Source of the DNA: DATIXJ01 sp035518715
GTDB lineage: Bacteria; Bacteroidota; Ignavibacteria; UBA10030; SZUA-254
Assembly (NCBI GenBank): GCA_035518715.1
Contig: DATIXJ010000029.1
Location: forward strand, 1 to 6,794
DNA: 6,794 nt
Direction: 5' to 3'
Part shown: positions 1-6,425 of the stretch, piece after piece
Numbering within the stretch: position 1 is the first letter of the stretch
How the letters are laid out: each line of letters begins with the position of its first letter
Translations under genes and position numbers: made by a program
The notes under the pieces: generated by a model
What the model saw: only the letters and a program-made list of their open reading frames with translations
What the model was told of the DNA's origin: nothing
Databases searched by the model: none

Positions 1-1013
1 TTCCTTTTCTACAGCACATTTTGAAAACTCCGTTCCGGATCGTTCCCATTGTCCTCGGAACTCAGGATCCACAGACATGTGCAAAAATCGGAAACGCTCT
101 CAGGCAATATTTCAATTCCAACAATCTTTTTGTCATCAGCAGCGACTTCTCGCATTATCCGAATTATGATGATGCCGCACGTGCGGACAAGGCAACAGCC
201 GATGCGATTCTCTCGAATTCCTCGGAAAAATTCCTCGAAACACTGCAGCAGAATGAATCGAAGGGAATACCTAATCTCCAGACGAGTGCGTGCGGATGGG
301 CGGGAATTCTCACGCTCCTCTGCATCACGGAATCAACGTCGGCGTTCGAATTCCAGGCAATCACGAACAAGAATTCGGGTGATTCGCAATATGGTGACAA
401 GTCGAGGGTCGTCGGCTATTATTCCATCGTCGTGTCCCGGGCGCAGGCGAAGAGTGACCACACGTTCCTTCTGTCCGATCACGACAAATCCCGGCTCCTT
501 GCGATTGCCCGAAAGACTCTTGAAGTGTATGTTCAATCAGGTCATTTCCCGGAGGTTGATACGGCGGGTTTCCCAGCCGCGCTCAAACAGCCGTGCGGCG
601 CGTTCGTGACGCTCCGAAAGCACGATGATCTCCGCGGCTGCATCGGACAATTCGAGCCGAAGAGTCCCCTGTACCGCATCGTGCAGCAGATGACCGCGGC
701 TGCAGCCATGCGGGATCCCCGATTTACCGCGGTCGAGCCGGACGAGGTGGACAAGCTAAATATCGAAATCTCTGTTCTGACACCACTGAAGCGCATCAGC
801 TCTATCAATGAGTTCCAGCTCGGAAGGGACGGGATTTATCTCCGCAAGCAGGGACATACGGGGACATTCCTGCCGGAGGTTGCGACCGAGACGGGCTGGA
901 CGAAGGAAGAATTTCTCGGCCACTGTGCCGAAGATAAAGCCGGCATCGGCTGGGACGGTTGGAAAGATGCCGAACTCTACACCTACCAGGCAATTGTCTT
1001 CCGCGAAGATTGA
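1..1013 (+). CDS. AmmeMemoRadiSam proteins B and A fused: MEMO-like plus AMMECR1 domain (5' partial)
   Basis: The gene enters from the left edge. The reading frame (codons from base 3) is open to the edge and the residues before the TTG at 21 already fit a MEMO domain, so that TTG is not the start. The visible MEMO part (to about base 440) has the SSDFSH motif (Asp codon 144-146, His codon 153-155) and a later Cys in SACGWAG (codon 291-293). These match the Asp/His/Cys cluster of MEMO and of its extradiol-dioxygenase relatives; the earlier histidines would lie outside the window. From about base 460 an AMMECR1 domain follows, with its hallmark LRGCIG at 630-647 and RDPRF further on. Parts A and B are separate genes in many genomes and fused in others. 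Both are soluble and probably cytoplasmic. Their chemistry is unknown to me. A 15-base gap to the next gene implies one transcript. The family call is secure. Confidence 0.93.
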   Translation, partial: PFLQHILKTPFRIVPIVLGTQDPQTCAKIGNALRQYFNSNNLFVISSDFSHYPNYDDAARADKATADAILSNSSEKFLETLQQNESKGIPNLQTSACGWAGILTLLCITESTSAFEFQAITNKNSGDSQYGDKSRVVGYYSIVVSRAQAKSDHTFLLSDHDKSRLLAIARKTLEVYVQSGHFPEVDTAGFPAALKQPCGAFVTLRKHDDLRGCIGQFEPKSPLYRIVQQMTAAAAMRDPRFTAVEPDEVDKLNIEISVLTPLKRISSINEFQLGRDGIYLRKQGHTGTFLPEVATETGWTKEEFLGHCAEDKAGIGWDGWKDAELYTYQAIVFRED

Positions 1014-1028
1014 CGGCGGAATTGGATC

Positions 1029-3194
1029 ATGGAGAACAGTGACAGCGCCCGACGATTGACAGCATGGGGTGTTGTTGCGCTGGGGTTTTCATCCATTACC
1101 ACACAGATCGTTCTCCTGCGCGAATGCCTCAATGTTGTCGACGGTAACGAGCTGGTCATCGGGATCATCCTTGCAAACTGGATGATTCTCACGGCAGCAG
1201 GTTCTTACCTCGGACAATTCCTTGTCTCAGGAAATCATCCCCGGTCGCTCCTTCCCCCGCTGTTCCTCCTCCTTGGGGTGATACCGATGGGCACGGCATG
1301 TTTACTCCGCTTCCTGAGAGACAGAGTCTTTGTTGCCGGAAGCATGCTCAGTATCGTGCAGATTTTTTCCGCCTCGTTTATCCTCCTGATACCGTACTGT
1401 ATCCTCGCCGGCGCATCATTCACGCTCCTTGCACATCTTCTTTCGGAGGAACGGCGGATGGACTTTTCCGCCCGTGCCTATTCCGGTGAATCGCTCGGGA
1501 GTGTGTTGGGCGGACTCTTCTGGAATTTTATCTTCATCTTATTCCTCTCGGCGTTCCAGACGCTCTTCGTGATATTTCTGTTCAATGCCTTCATAGCTTT
1601 TTTCGTATCCGATCAGGAAGGGAAATCTATCTGGAAATCTGCGGCAGTGTCTGTGGTTCTCGTCGGCGGATTCATCATGATTCTTACCAATCCGGATGCC
1701 CTGACAAAGGAGTTTCTCTACCCCGGCCAGAAGATTCTCTCGAGCCGCGATACGCCGTACGGCAATCTCGTCGTAACCTCGCAGGGAGATCAGAGGAATT
1801 TTTTTGAAAACGGTTCACTCCTCTCGTCCACAAACGATGTGGCACTTTGCGAGGAATCTGTCCATTATGCGATGATCCAGCACCCACACCCGAAACAGGT
1901 GCTTCTCATCTGTGCCGGGACGCCGGGGGCGGTTGCGGAGATCCTGAAATACCATGTCGAACGGGTCGATCTTGTTGAAGTCGATCCGTGGATGATCTCG
2001 CTCATGCACGAATTCACTCCCGGACTTGATCATCCGGAGGTCAATATCATCAACGAGGATCCGAGAGTCTACGTGCGGAACTGCGGCAAGCATTATGACG
2101 TCGTGCTCATGAACGTTCCGGACCCAACCACCGTTCAAAATAGTCGTTTTTACACGGTGGAGTTCTTTCGGGATATCAGAACCATACTGTCGCCGGATGG
2201 CCTGATGTCTGTCAATCTTCTTGAAAATTTCGACTACTACGGTCCACGCGCACGTTCGATAGCATCTGTCGTCTACAATTCGCTTTCATCACAGTTTACA
2301 GACGTTGCACTCATTCCCGGCTCGACAAAGGATTATTTTCTCGCATCATCTCAGCCGCTGAGAATGGATATCGCAACTCTTGTGCGGCAACGAGGCATAC
2401 CTACAACGTATGTCAATGCGTATTACATCGACGAGAATGCCCTGCAGGAAAGAAGCCGCGCGGTGATGTGTTCGCTCGATCGGAGTGCGGGTATCAACCG
2501 CGATTTGTCTCCGCTTTCGTGTTATTACCAGATGCAATACTGGCTGAGCTATTTTGAATCCCGGCCGTGGTTCCTCTTCCTGCTTGGGGTGACCGCCATC
2601 ATTCTCATTATTATCCGGTTCGATACGATCGATGTGGGAATGTTCGTCGGAGGTTTTGCTTCTGCATCACTTGAGCTACTCTTGATTTTTGCGTTCCAGA
2701 TGACATTCGGATTCATCTATAAGGCGCTTGGCATCATCATTACGATATTTATGGCTGGACTTGCAGTCGGTTCACAATTCCGCACCCGGATACTCGCCAA
2801 GAGCACATTGGCCGAGTTTTCGGTTCTTCAATTCGTGATAACACTTTATGCGATCCTGGTACCGGGAATAGTGCTCATGCTCAAGGCCGGCATCGTTTCT
2901 CCGGGATGGACCGAGACCATATTTTTTGCGCTGATGTTCATGATTTCGGTGCTGATCGGGATGCAGTTCTCGCTTGGAGCCTCGCTGCGCAAGGGATCCG
3001 CTGCTTCAGTGGCCTCACGACTCTACTGCATCGACCTGATCGGGTCGGCGATCGGGGCATTGCTGATCACGACCATCTTGATTCCGCTCCTGGGCCTACT
3101 GAATTCCGGTTTTCTCACCGGCGCGTTGACATTTATCGGAGGTACTGCAGCACGTATGAAACAGAGGCGGGTTCATACTACAGCGAACGGATAA
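1029..3194 (+). CDS. Membrane-fused spermidine-synthase-like protein (aminopropyltransferase fold between two membrane halves)
   Basis: 721 residues in three parts. Residues about 11-220 hold about six hydrophobic helices. Residues about 230-450 form a soluble Rossmann domain of the spermidine synthase type. Residues about 513-706 hold about six more helices. The soluble part shows the family's order of motifs: CAGTPG (295-300) where the nucleotide loop usually reads GGGDGG, VEVDP (316-320) whose Glu would hold the ribose of decarboxylated SAM, an Asp at 344, and MNVPDP (361-366) followed by RFYTVEFF. In true spermidine synthases the last motif is D-x-x-D-P and its first Asp is the catalytic base; here it is Asn362. 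Activity as an ordinary aminopropyltransferase is therefore doubtful, though SAM or nucleoside binding remains likely. The start is ATG with GGCGGA 8 bases upstream. It lies between two AmmeMemoRadiSam genes, which suggests a joint task at the membrane. The family is clear; the substrate is unknown. Confidence 0.88.
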   Translation: MENSDSARRLTAWGVVALGFSSITTQIVLLRECLNVVDGNELVIGIILANWMILTAAGSYLGQFLVSGNHPRSLLPPLFLLLGVIPMGTACLLRFLRDRVFVAGSMLSIVQIFSASFILLIPYCILAGASFTLLAHLLSEERRMDFSARAYSGESLGSVLGGLFWNFIFILFLSAFQTLFVIFLFNAFIAFFVSDQEGKSIWKSAAVSVVLVGGFIMILTNPDALTKEFLYPGQKILSSRDTPYGNLVVTSQGDQRNFFENGSLLSSTNDVALCEESVHYAMIQHPHPKQVLLICAGTPGAVAEILKYHVERVDLVEVDPWMISLMHEFTPGLDHPEVNIINEDPRVYVRNCGKHYDVVLMNVPDPTTVQNSRFYTVEFFRDIRTILSPDGLMSVNLLENFDYYGPRARSIASVVYNSLSSQFTDVALIPGSTKDYFLASSQPLRMDIATLVRQRGIPTTYVNAYYIDENALQERSRAVMCSLDRSAGINRDLSPLSCYYQMQYWLSYFESRPWFLFLLGVTAIILIIIRFDTIDVGMFVGGFASASLELLLIFAFQMTFGFIYKALGIIITIFMAGLAVGSQFRTRILAKSTLAEFSVLQFVITLYAILVPGIVLMLKAGIVSPGWTETIFFALMFMISVLIGMQFSLGASLRKGSAASVASRLYCIDLIGSAIGALLITTILIPLLGLLNSGFLTGALTFIGGTAARMKQRRVHTTANG

Positions 3195-3211
3195 TGAGAA
3201 ATGAATGAAAC

Positions 3212-3220
3212 GGAGAAAGG
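3212..3220 (+). promoter_or_regulatory. Ribosome binding site that sets the radical SAM gene start
   Basis: GGAGAAAGG lies just before ATG 3222, with GGAG spaced 6 bases from it. The in-frame ATGs at 3201 and at 3246/3249 have no comparable purine-rich sequence at the right distance, so 3222 is the preferred start. Starting at 3201 would only add seven polar residues. Confidence 0.6.
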
Positions 3221-3221
3221 T

Positions 3222-4394
3222 ATGATGACTGATCATGAAATCCGGATGATGAACAAGCGAGAGTTCCTCCGACTCTCCCTAGCAGGATTGGGAGGGTGCC
3301 TGTTCTGTAATCATGCGTTCGCAGTGTTCTCCGATCAGGAGGATCATCTCACAGGCCGCCTTTCTAACCCCGATGATTTTTCACGCTGGACACGAGAAGC
3401 GCTCTTTTATCAGAGAACGGAAAGTGGCGTCCAGTGTGAGAAGTGCCCCCACGGCTGTATCCTGGGTCCGAATGAATCTGGAATCTGTCGGAACCGCGTG
3501 AACATCGACGGCAAGCTCTGCACGATCGCGTACGGCAACCCATGTGCCGTGCACGTCGATCCCATCGAAAAGAAGCCGCTTTTTCATTTCCTTCCTTCCA
3601 CTCGTGCCTTCTCAATCGCCGCTGCGGGCTGCAACCTCCGCTGTCTGAATTGCCAGAACTGGCAGGTCTCCCAGGTGAGTCCGAAGGAAACCGAGAATAT
3701 CGATCTCATGCCGGAAAGAGTGGTGGAAGAATGCATCGGGAATGACTGCAGATCGATCGCCTACACCTATTCCGAACCGAACACATTTTACGAATACGCC
3801 CTCGACACGTCTGATCTGGCACGAAAGAGAGGCATCAAAAATGTCTGGAAATCAAGCGGTTACATCAACGAGAAACCGCTTCGGAGATTATGCAAATCAA
3901 TCGATGCCGCGAATATCGACTTAAAGGGATTTGATGATGAGGTTTACCGGAAGCTGAATGGTGCCTCACTGGAACCCGTTCTGCAAACGCTGAAGACAAT
4001 CAAATCAGAAGGAGTCTGGCTGGAAATTACGAACCTGATCGTGCCCACATGGACAGATGATATGGAGACGATCCGCAGGATGTGCAGATGGTTGAAGGAC
4101 AACGGATTGGCAGATTGTCCGCTTCACTTTGATCGTTTCATGCCGCTCTACAAACTCAATCAGCTTCCCACAACGCCGGTGTCACAGCTCGAAGAAGCCC
4201 GTGACCTCGCGATCAAGGAGGGAATTCAATTTGTGTACATCGGCAACGTCCCCGCGCATCCCGCCGAAAACTCGTATTGCCCGCACTGCGGCAAGATGAT
4301 CATTGAACGTAGAGGGTTTGCGATTTTGAGCAATTCGATTCTGAAGGGAAAATGCAGCGACTGCGGAACGGTAATTCCCGGAGTCTGGAATTAG
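3222..4394 (+). CDS. AmmeMemoRadiSam system radical SAM enzyme with Tat-like N-terminal signal
   Basis: 390 residues from ATG 3222. The [4Fe-4S] motif of radical SAM enzymes is Cys137, Cys141, Cys144 (GCNLRCLNCQNW), so the protein should cleave SAM to a 5'-deoxyadenosyl radical. Before it lies the family's cysteine-rich block (Cys72, 75, 79, 89) and the DPIEKKPLFHF segment. After it comes the usual core and a C-terminal zinc-ribbon-like pair of motifs (Cys353/356 and Cys378/381), ending in IPGVWN. This layout is that of the pyruvate formate-lyase-activase-like enzymes of AmmeMemoRadiSam loci. Unusual for a cytosolic enzyme is the N-terminus: residues 11-25 read NKREFLRLSLAGLGG, close to a Tat signal but with Lys-Arg for Arg-Arg, then Cys26 in a possible lipobox. 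It may be exported or anchored. The gene begins 27 bases after the preceding one and is probably last in the operon. The substrate is unknown. Confidence 0.93.
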   Translation: MMTDHEIRMMNKREFLRLSLAGLGGCLFCNHAFAVFSDQEDHLTGRLSNPDDFSRWTREALFYQRTESGVQCEKCPHGCILGPNESGICRNRVNIDGKLCTIAYGNPCAVHVDPIEKKPLFHFLPSTRAFSIAAAGCNLRCLNCQNWQVSQVSPKETENIDLMPERVVEECIGNDCRSIAYTYSEPNTFYEYALDTSDLARKRGIKNVWKSSGYINEKPLRRLCKSIDAANIDLKGFDDEVYRKLNGASLEPVLQTLKTIKSEGVWLEITNLIVPTWTDDMETIRRMCRWLKDNGLADCPLHFDRFMPLYKLNQLPTTPVSQLEEARDLAIKEGIQFVYIGNVPAHPAENSYCPHCGKMIIERRGFAILSNSILKGKCSDCGTVIPGVWN

Positions 4395-4415
4395 TTTTAC
4401 GACTTTTTCCTTTTG

Positions 4416-4430
4416 TCCGCCTCAGGCGGA
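4416..4430. repeat. GC-rich 15-bp palindrome between convergent genes
   Basis: TCCGCCTCAGGCGGA is a perfect inverted repeat around a central base. It lies 22 bases past the radical SAM stop codon and 24 bases past the small minus-strand gene's stop. As RNA it gives a 6-bp stem with a 3-base loop. The tract after it on the plus strand (TTTGAATTCTT) is a poor U-run, and on the minus strand an A-rich tract follows. It could be a weak terminator for both sides or a dispersed intergenic repeat. It occurs only once here. Confidence 0.5.
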
Positions 4431-4453
4431 TTTGAATTCTTCCCACCCCTGGC

Positions 4454-4597
4454 TTAGAAATATTCCCGCTCGGCCGAGCTTGCCCGCGCTTCCCGTTGCC
4501 GTAGGCGAAAACTCCAGAATTTCCGCGCACCGAATCCGAGCACCACGATCGAGAAGATGACCACACTCCACACGAAGATATCAGCTACTGAAATCAC
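4454..4597 (-). CDS. Small single-helix membrane protein, 47 residues, function unknown
   Basis: A GTG-start frame of 47 codons ending in TAA. Residues about 4-24 are hydrophobic (VADIFVWSVVIFSIVVLGFG), enough for one membrane-spanning helix. The tail, about 25-47, is rich in Arg and Glu (RKFWSFRLRQREAR), a layout expected for an anchor with its charged C-terminus in the cytoplasm. Three things support it as a real gene: AAAGGGAG 7 bases before the GTG, a candidate promoter further upstream, and a composition that makes biological sense in this frame only. It is convergent with the radical SAM gene. I recognise no family; small membrane subunits or assembly factors of respiratory and cytochrome systems have a similar outline, but no motif supports that. 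A longer antisense frame in this region crosses the palindrome and the radical SAM gene and is less credible. Confidence 0.55.
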   Translation of the reverse strand: MISVADIFVWSVVIFSIVVLGFGARKFWSFRLRQREARASSAEREYF

Positions 4598-4604
4598 GTT
4601 GTAA

Positions 4605-4612
4605 CTCCCTTT
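4605..4612 (-). promoter_or_regulatory. Ribosome binding site of the 47-residue membrane protein
   Basis: Read on the minus strand this is AAAGGGAG, with GGGAG 7 bases from the GTG at 4597. It is the strongest Shine-Dalgarno sequence in the window and decides both the start and the choice of frame. Confidence 0.55.
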
Positions 4613-4628
4613 GATATTCTACCTTCGA

Positions 4629-4656
4629 ATGATACCCAGAAGTCGGAAAAACTCAA
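4629..4656 (-). promoter_or_regulatory. Candidate sigma-70-type promoter of the small membrane protein gene
   Basis: On the minus strand TTGAGT (4656-4651) is followed after 16 bases by TATCAT (4634-4629), 4/6 and 5/6 matches to the consensus. Transcription would start near 4622, giving a leader of about 25 bases that holds the ribosome binding site. Confidence 0.4.
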
Positions 4657-4798
4657 ATGAGGGGGGTCAAGGAAGGGCCGATTTTCGCGTTTTTTTGGGA
4701 ATGACGACATGGCGGAATCGCCAGTTTGAGGCAATACGCCGTACCGCAAGACCCTTTGATTTCGCGTCAGGATGTAAGGAAGCAGATTCTCTACCGAA
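4657..4798. other. Intergenic stretch between receiver gene and small membrane protein gene
   Basis: No credible gene is seen here. A small hairpin, TGGCG-GAAT-CGCCA, sits at 4710-4723 without an adjoining T-run in either direction, so it is at best a weak terminator for the receiver gene, which ends at 4799 on the minus strand. A run of seven T at 4690-4696 is not preceded by a clear stem on the plus strand. Confidence 0.4.
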
Positions 4799-5182
4799 TC
4801 AGGGTCCCGTTTTTCTCCCGCCGAGCACGAAGTGGATCGCGTCGATGAGATCTCCGAGATCGTACGGCTTCTCGATCACGTCGTCGGCACCGAGCGATTT
4901 CGCCTTCGTCACGTTTTTCAGATCGGCGTAGGCGGTCAGGACAATGACCTTGGTATCCGGGAGATGTTCCTTGACATGCCTGAGCACGGTAAATCCGTCG
5001 ACCTTGGGAAGCTTGAGGTCGAGGACAGCAAGCTCATACCGTTCTTTTCCGAGCATGGAGAGTGCTTCCTGTCCGTCATTTGCGACGTCGACAGTGAATC
5101 CCTCCGAAGCAAGTTCTTCCGCGATAGTCGCCGAAAGTTCCCGTTCATCCTCGATGATCAGAATGTCTTTCGCCTCGTCCAT
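4799..5182 (-). CDS. Single-domain response regulator (CheY-like receiver)
   Basis: 127 residues from ATG 5182, the length of one receiver domain with no output domain. All key residues are present: acidic pair Glu11/Asp12 (ILIIEDE), phospho-acceptor Asp55 (AVLDLKLP), Thr83 (VIVLTAYAD) and Lys105 (VIEKPYD). A histidine kinase would phosphorylate Asp55. With no DNA-binding or enzymatic part, the signal must pass by protein contact or on to another phospho-carrier. No kinase gene lies in the window, so it is an orphan here. A TTG six codons upstream could lengthen the protein, but those residues are outside the fold; neither start has a clear ribosome binding site. It shares strand with the dehydrogenase gene upstream but has a 92-base gap holding its own candidate promoter. 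Pathway unknown. Confidence 0.92.
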   Translation of the reverse strand: MDEAKDILIIEDERELSATIAEELASEGFTVDVANDGQEALSMLGKERYELAVLDLKLPKVDGFTVLRHVKEHLPDTKVIVLTAYADLKNVTKAKSLGADDVIEKPYDLGDLIDAIHFVLGGRKTGP

Positions 5183-5212
5183 GGCTGCACGCAAGAGCAA
5201 GTGGAATGATTT

Positions 5213-5242
5213 TTCGGAAGATAGAGAATTCTCATTTCCGAA
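5213..5242. promoter_or_regulatory. Nested inverted repeat, possible operator of the receiver gene
   Basis: Outer arms TTCGGAA (5213-5219) and TTCCGAA (5236-5242) are exact reverse complements. Between them is the perfect 10-bp palindrome GAGAATTCTC (5224-5233). The element covers the spacer and -10 of the candidate promoter of the receiver gene. No T-run follows on the minus strand, so it does not look like a terminator. A dimeric regulator binding here is an inference. Confidence 0.4.
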
Positions 5243-5246
5243 GCAA
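5218..5246 (-). promoter_or_regulatory. Candidate promoter of the receiver gene
   Basis: On the minus strand TTGCTT (5246-5241) and TATCTT (5223-5218) are 17 bases apart, each a 4/6 match. Transcription would start about 30 bases before the ATG at 5182. The match is only fair. Confidence 0.35.
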
Positions 5247-5274
5247 GAGGAAAATGCGATGCCCGGAAGTTGGA

Positions 5275-6309
5275 TCAGGAATGACGGACGGTGAGGACCT
5301 TTGCTCCGTGAATCTTTCGCTCTTTCAGTTCGGTCAGTGCCTCATTCGCCTCTTCGAGTGGATAGAGCCCGACTTCCGGCTTTATCGGAATAATTGAGGC
5401 AAGTGTCAGAAATTCCTGCACATCGGCCCGGGTAACGTTGGCAACGCTTTGGATTTCCTTTTCCATCCAGAGATCGGAAGGATAGTTGAGCTGAAGAAGA
5501 GCATTCTTGTCGGACTCCTCTTTCCGGATGGCATTCACGACGACCCGCCCGCCCGGCTCGAGGTTTCCGAGCGCCTTGACGATCGGCATCCAGGCGGGCG
5601 TCGTATCGATCACGGAGCGGAGTTTTTCGGGAGAACGCTCGTCATAATTTCCAGCCCATGATGCGCCGAGTTCGAGTGCGAATTGTTTTTCCGTATCGCT
5701 TCGGGAGAAAACAAAGACGCGCGACTTCGGATATCTGGACCGGATCATTTTGATTACGAGATGTGCAGAAGCACCGAACCCGGCAAGGCCGATGCTCTCA
5801 CCGTCTTTGATCTGTGCGAGTCGGAGAGACCTGTACCCGATAGCACCCGCGCAGAGAAGCGGAGCAGCTTCCGCATCGGAAAAAGCATCAGGGATGCGAT
5901 AAGCGAAATCCTCACCGACGGTCATATACTCCGCGTAGCCGCCGTTGGCATCTTTTCCGGTTGCACGGAACGTCGGGCAGAGATTTTCCTGTCCGCTCAG
6001 ACAGAACGAGCATTTGCCGCAGGCGCTGTTGATCCATGCAACGCCGACTCTCTCGCCGATCCGAAACGTTTTTCCGCTCCTTCTACACTCCGCCACTGTC
6101 CCAACAACCTGATGACCGGGAATCACAGGCAGCTTCGGCGGTGGAAGTCTCCCTTCGATCTCATCGAGTTCCGTATGACAGACGCCGCAGCAGGAAATTT
6201 TGATCAGGATTTCATCTTCGGCAGGGATTGGATCCGGAACGTTCTGGAGGTTGAGTGGCGGCCGGTTCAGTTGTATAGGTCCGAGATGCCGGAGAAGCAT
6301 TGCTTTCAT
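5275..6309 (-). CDS. Zinc-dependent alcohol dehydrogenase (medium-chain dehydrogenase/reductase family)
   Basis: 344 residues from ATG 6309, normal for the family. Catalytic zinc ligands are Cys44 (GVCHTE), His66 (PGHQVVG) and Cys153 (LLCAGAIGY). The structural zinc is held by Cys97, 100, 103 and 111. The coenzyme loop is GLAGFGASAH (174-183) rather than the common GxGGxG, and GHE is GHQ. Both fit, as far as I recall, the subgroup named zinc-binding alcohol dehydrogenase family protein. The enzyme should oxidise an alcohol or reduce an aldehyde with NAD(P) in the cytoplasm; the residue after the second strand (FSRSD) leans to NADP, as an inference. An in-frame ATG at 6420 would add 37 residues unlike the family and overlap the tRNA promoter, so 6309 is preferred. 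There is no ribosome binding site before it. The gene is divergent from the tRNA; substrate unknown. Confidence 0.92.
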   Translation of the reverse strand: MKAMLLRHLGPIQLNRPPLNLQNVPDPIPAEDEILIKISCCGVCHTELDEIEGRLPPPKLPVIPGHQVVGTVAECRRSGKTFRIGERVGVAWINSACGKCSFCLSGQENLCPTFRATGKDANGGYAEYMTVGEDFAYRIPDAFSDAEAAPLLCAGAIGYRSLRLAQIKDGESIGLAGFGASAHLVIKMIRSRYPKSRVFVFSRSDTEKQFALELGASWAGNYDERSPEKLRSVIDTTPAWMPIVKALGNLEPGGRVVVNAIRKEESDKNALLQLNYPSDLWMEKEIQSVANVTRADVQEFLTLASIIPIKPEVGLYPLEEANEALTELKERKIHGAKVLTVRHS

Positions 6310-6314
6310 GACGG

Positions 6315-6344
6315 AATGTAGACAATTCCATTCTTGAATGCCAA
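6315..6344 (-). promoter_or_regulatory. Candidate promoter of the alcohol dehydrogenase, possibly leaderless
   Basis: On the minus strand TTGGCA (6344-6339) and TACATT (6320-6315) are 18 bases apart, 5/6 and 4/6 matches. The -10 ends five bases before ATG 6309, which would place the transcript start on or next to the start codon. That agrees with the lack of a ribosome binding site, but the evidence is thin. Confidence 0.3.
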
Positions 6345-6351
6345 AACATTG

Positions 6352-6380
6352 TTGAAACTCTCCAATGATTTTCGTATACT
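6352..6380 (+). promoter_or_regulatory. Sigma-70-type promoter of tRNA-Arg
   Basis: TTGAAA (6352-6357) and TATACT (6375-6380) are separated by 17 bases; each matches the consensus at 5 of 6 positions. Transcription would start near 6387, leaving a leader of about 39 bases to be removed from the tRNA. It is the best promoter in the window. Confidence 0.7.
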
Positions 6381-6425
6381 TGAGGTGTGCTGGGAGGAAT
6401 TCACACGCTGTCTTGAACATTCACT

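Noticed and set aside
1815..2138. A 107-residue minus-strand frame
   Set aside because: Antisense to the Rossmann domain of the spermidine-synthase-like protein, with no ribosome binding site or domain.
4300..4566. An 88-residue minus-strand frame running into the radical SAM gene
   Set aside because: It crosses the palindrome and the end of a certain gene. The 47-codon GTG frame in the same place has the proper ribosome binding site and a sensible membrane helix.
4657..4704. A 15-codon plus-strand frame starting at ATG 4657
   Set aside because: No ribosome binding site, very short, and it overlaps no conserved pattern.
4710..4723. Hairpin TGGCG-GAAT-CGCCA as terminator of the receiver gene
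   Set aside because: The stem is only five pairs and no T-run adjoins it in either direction.
4832..5294. Plus-strand frames of 116-125 residues opposite the receiver gene
   Set aside because: They are antisense to a receiver with all catalytic residues intact and show no recognisable domain.
5683..6321. A 212-residue plus-strand frame
   Set aside because: It lies opposite the conserved zinc and coenzyme sites of the dehydrogenase; low-complexity and arginine-rich translation.
6310..6420. N-terminal extension of the dehydrogenase to ATG 6420
   Set aside because: The extra 37 residues do not resemble the family, and the DNA is taken up by the tRNA promoter and leader.
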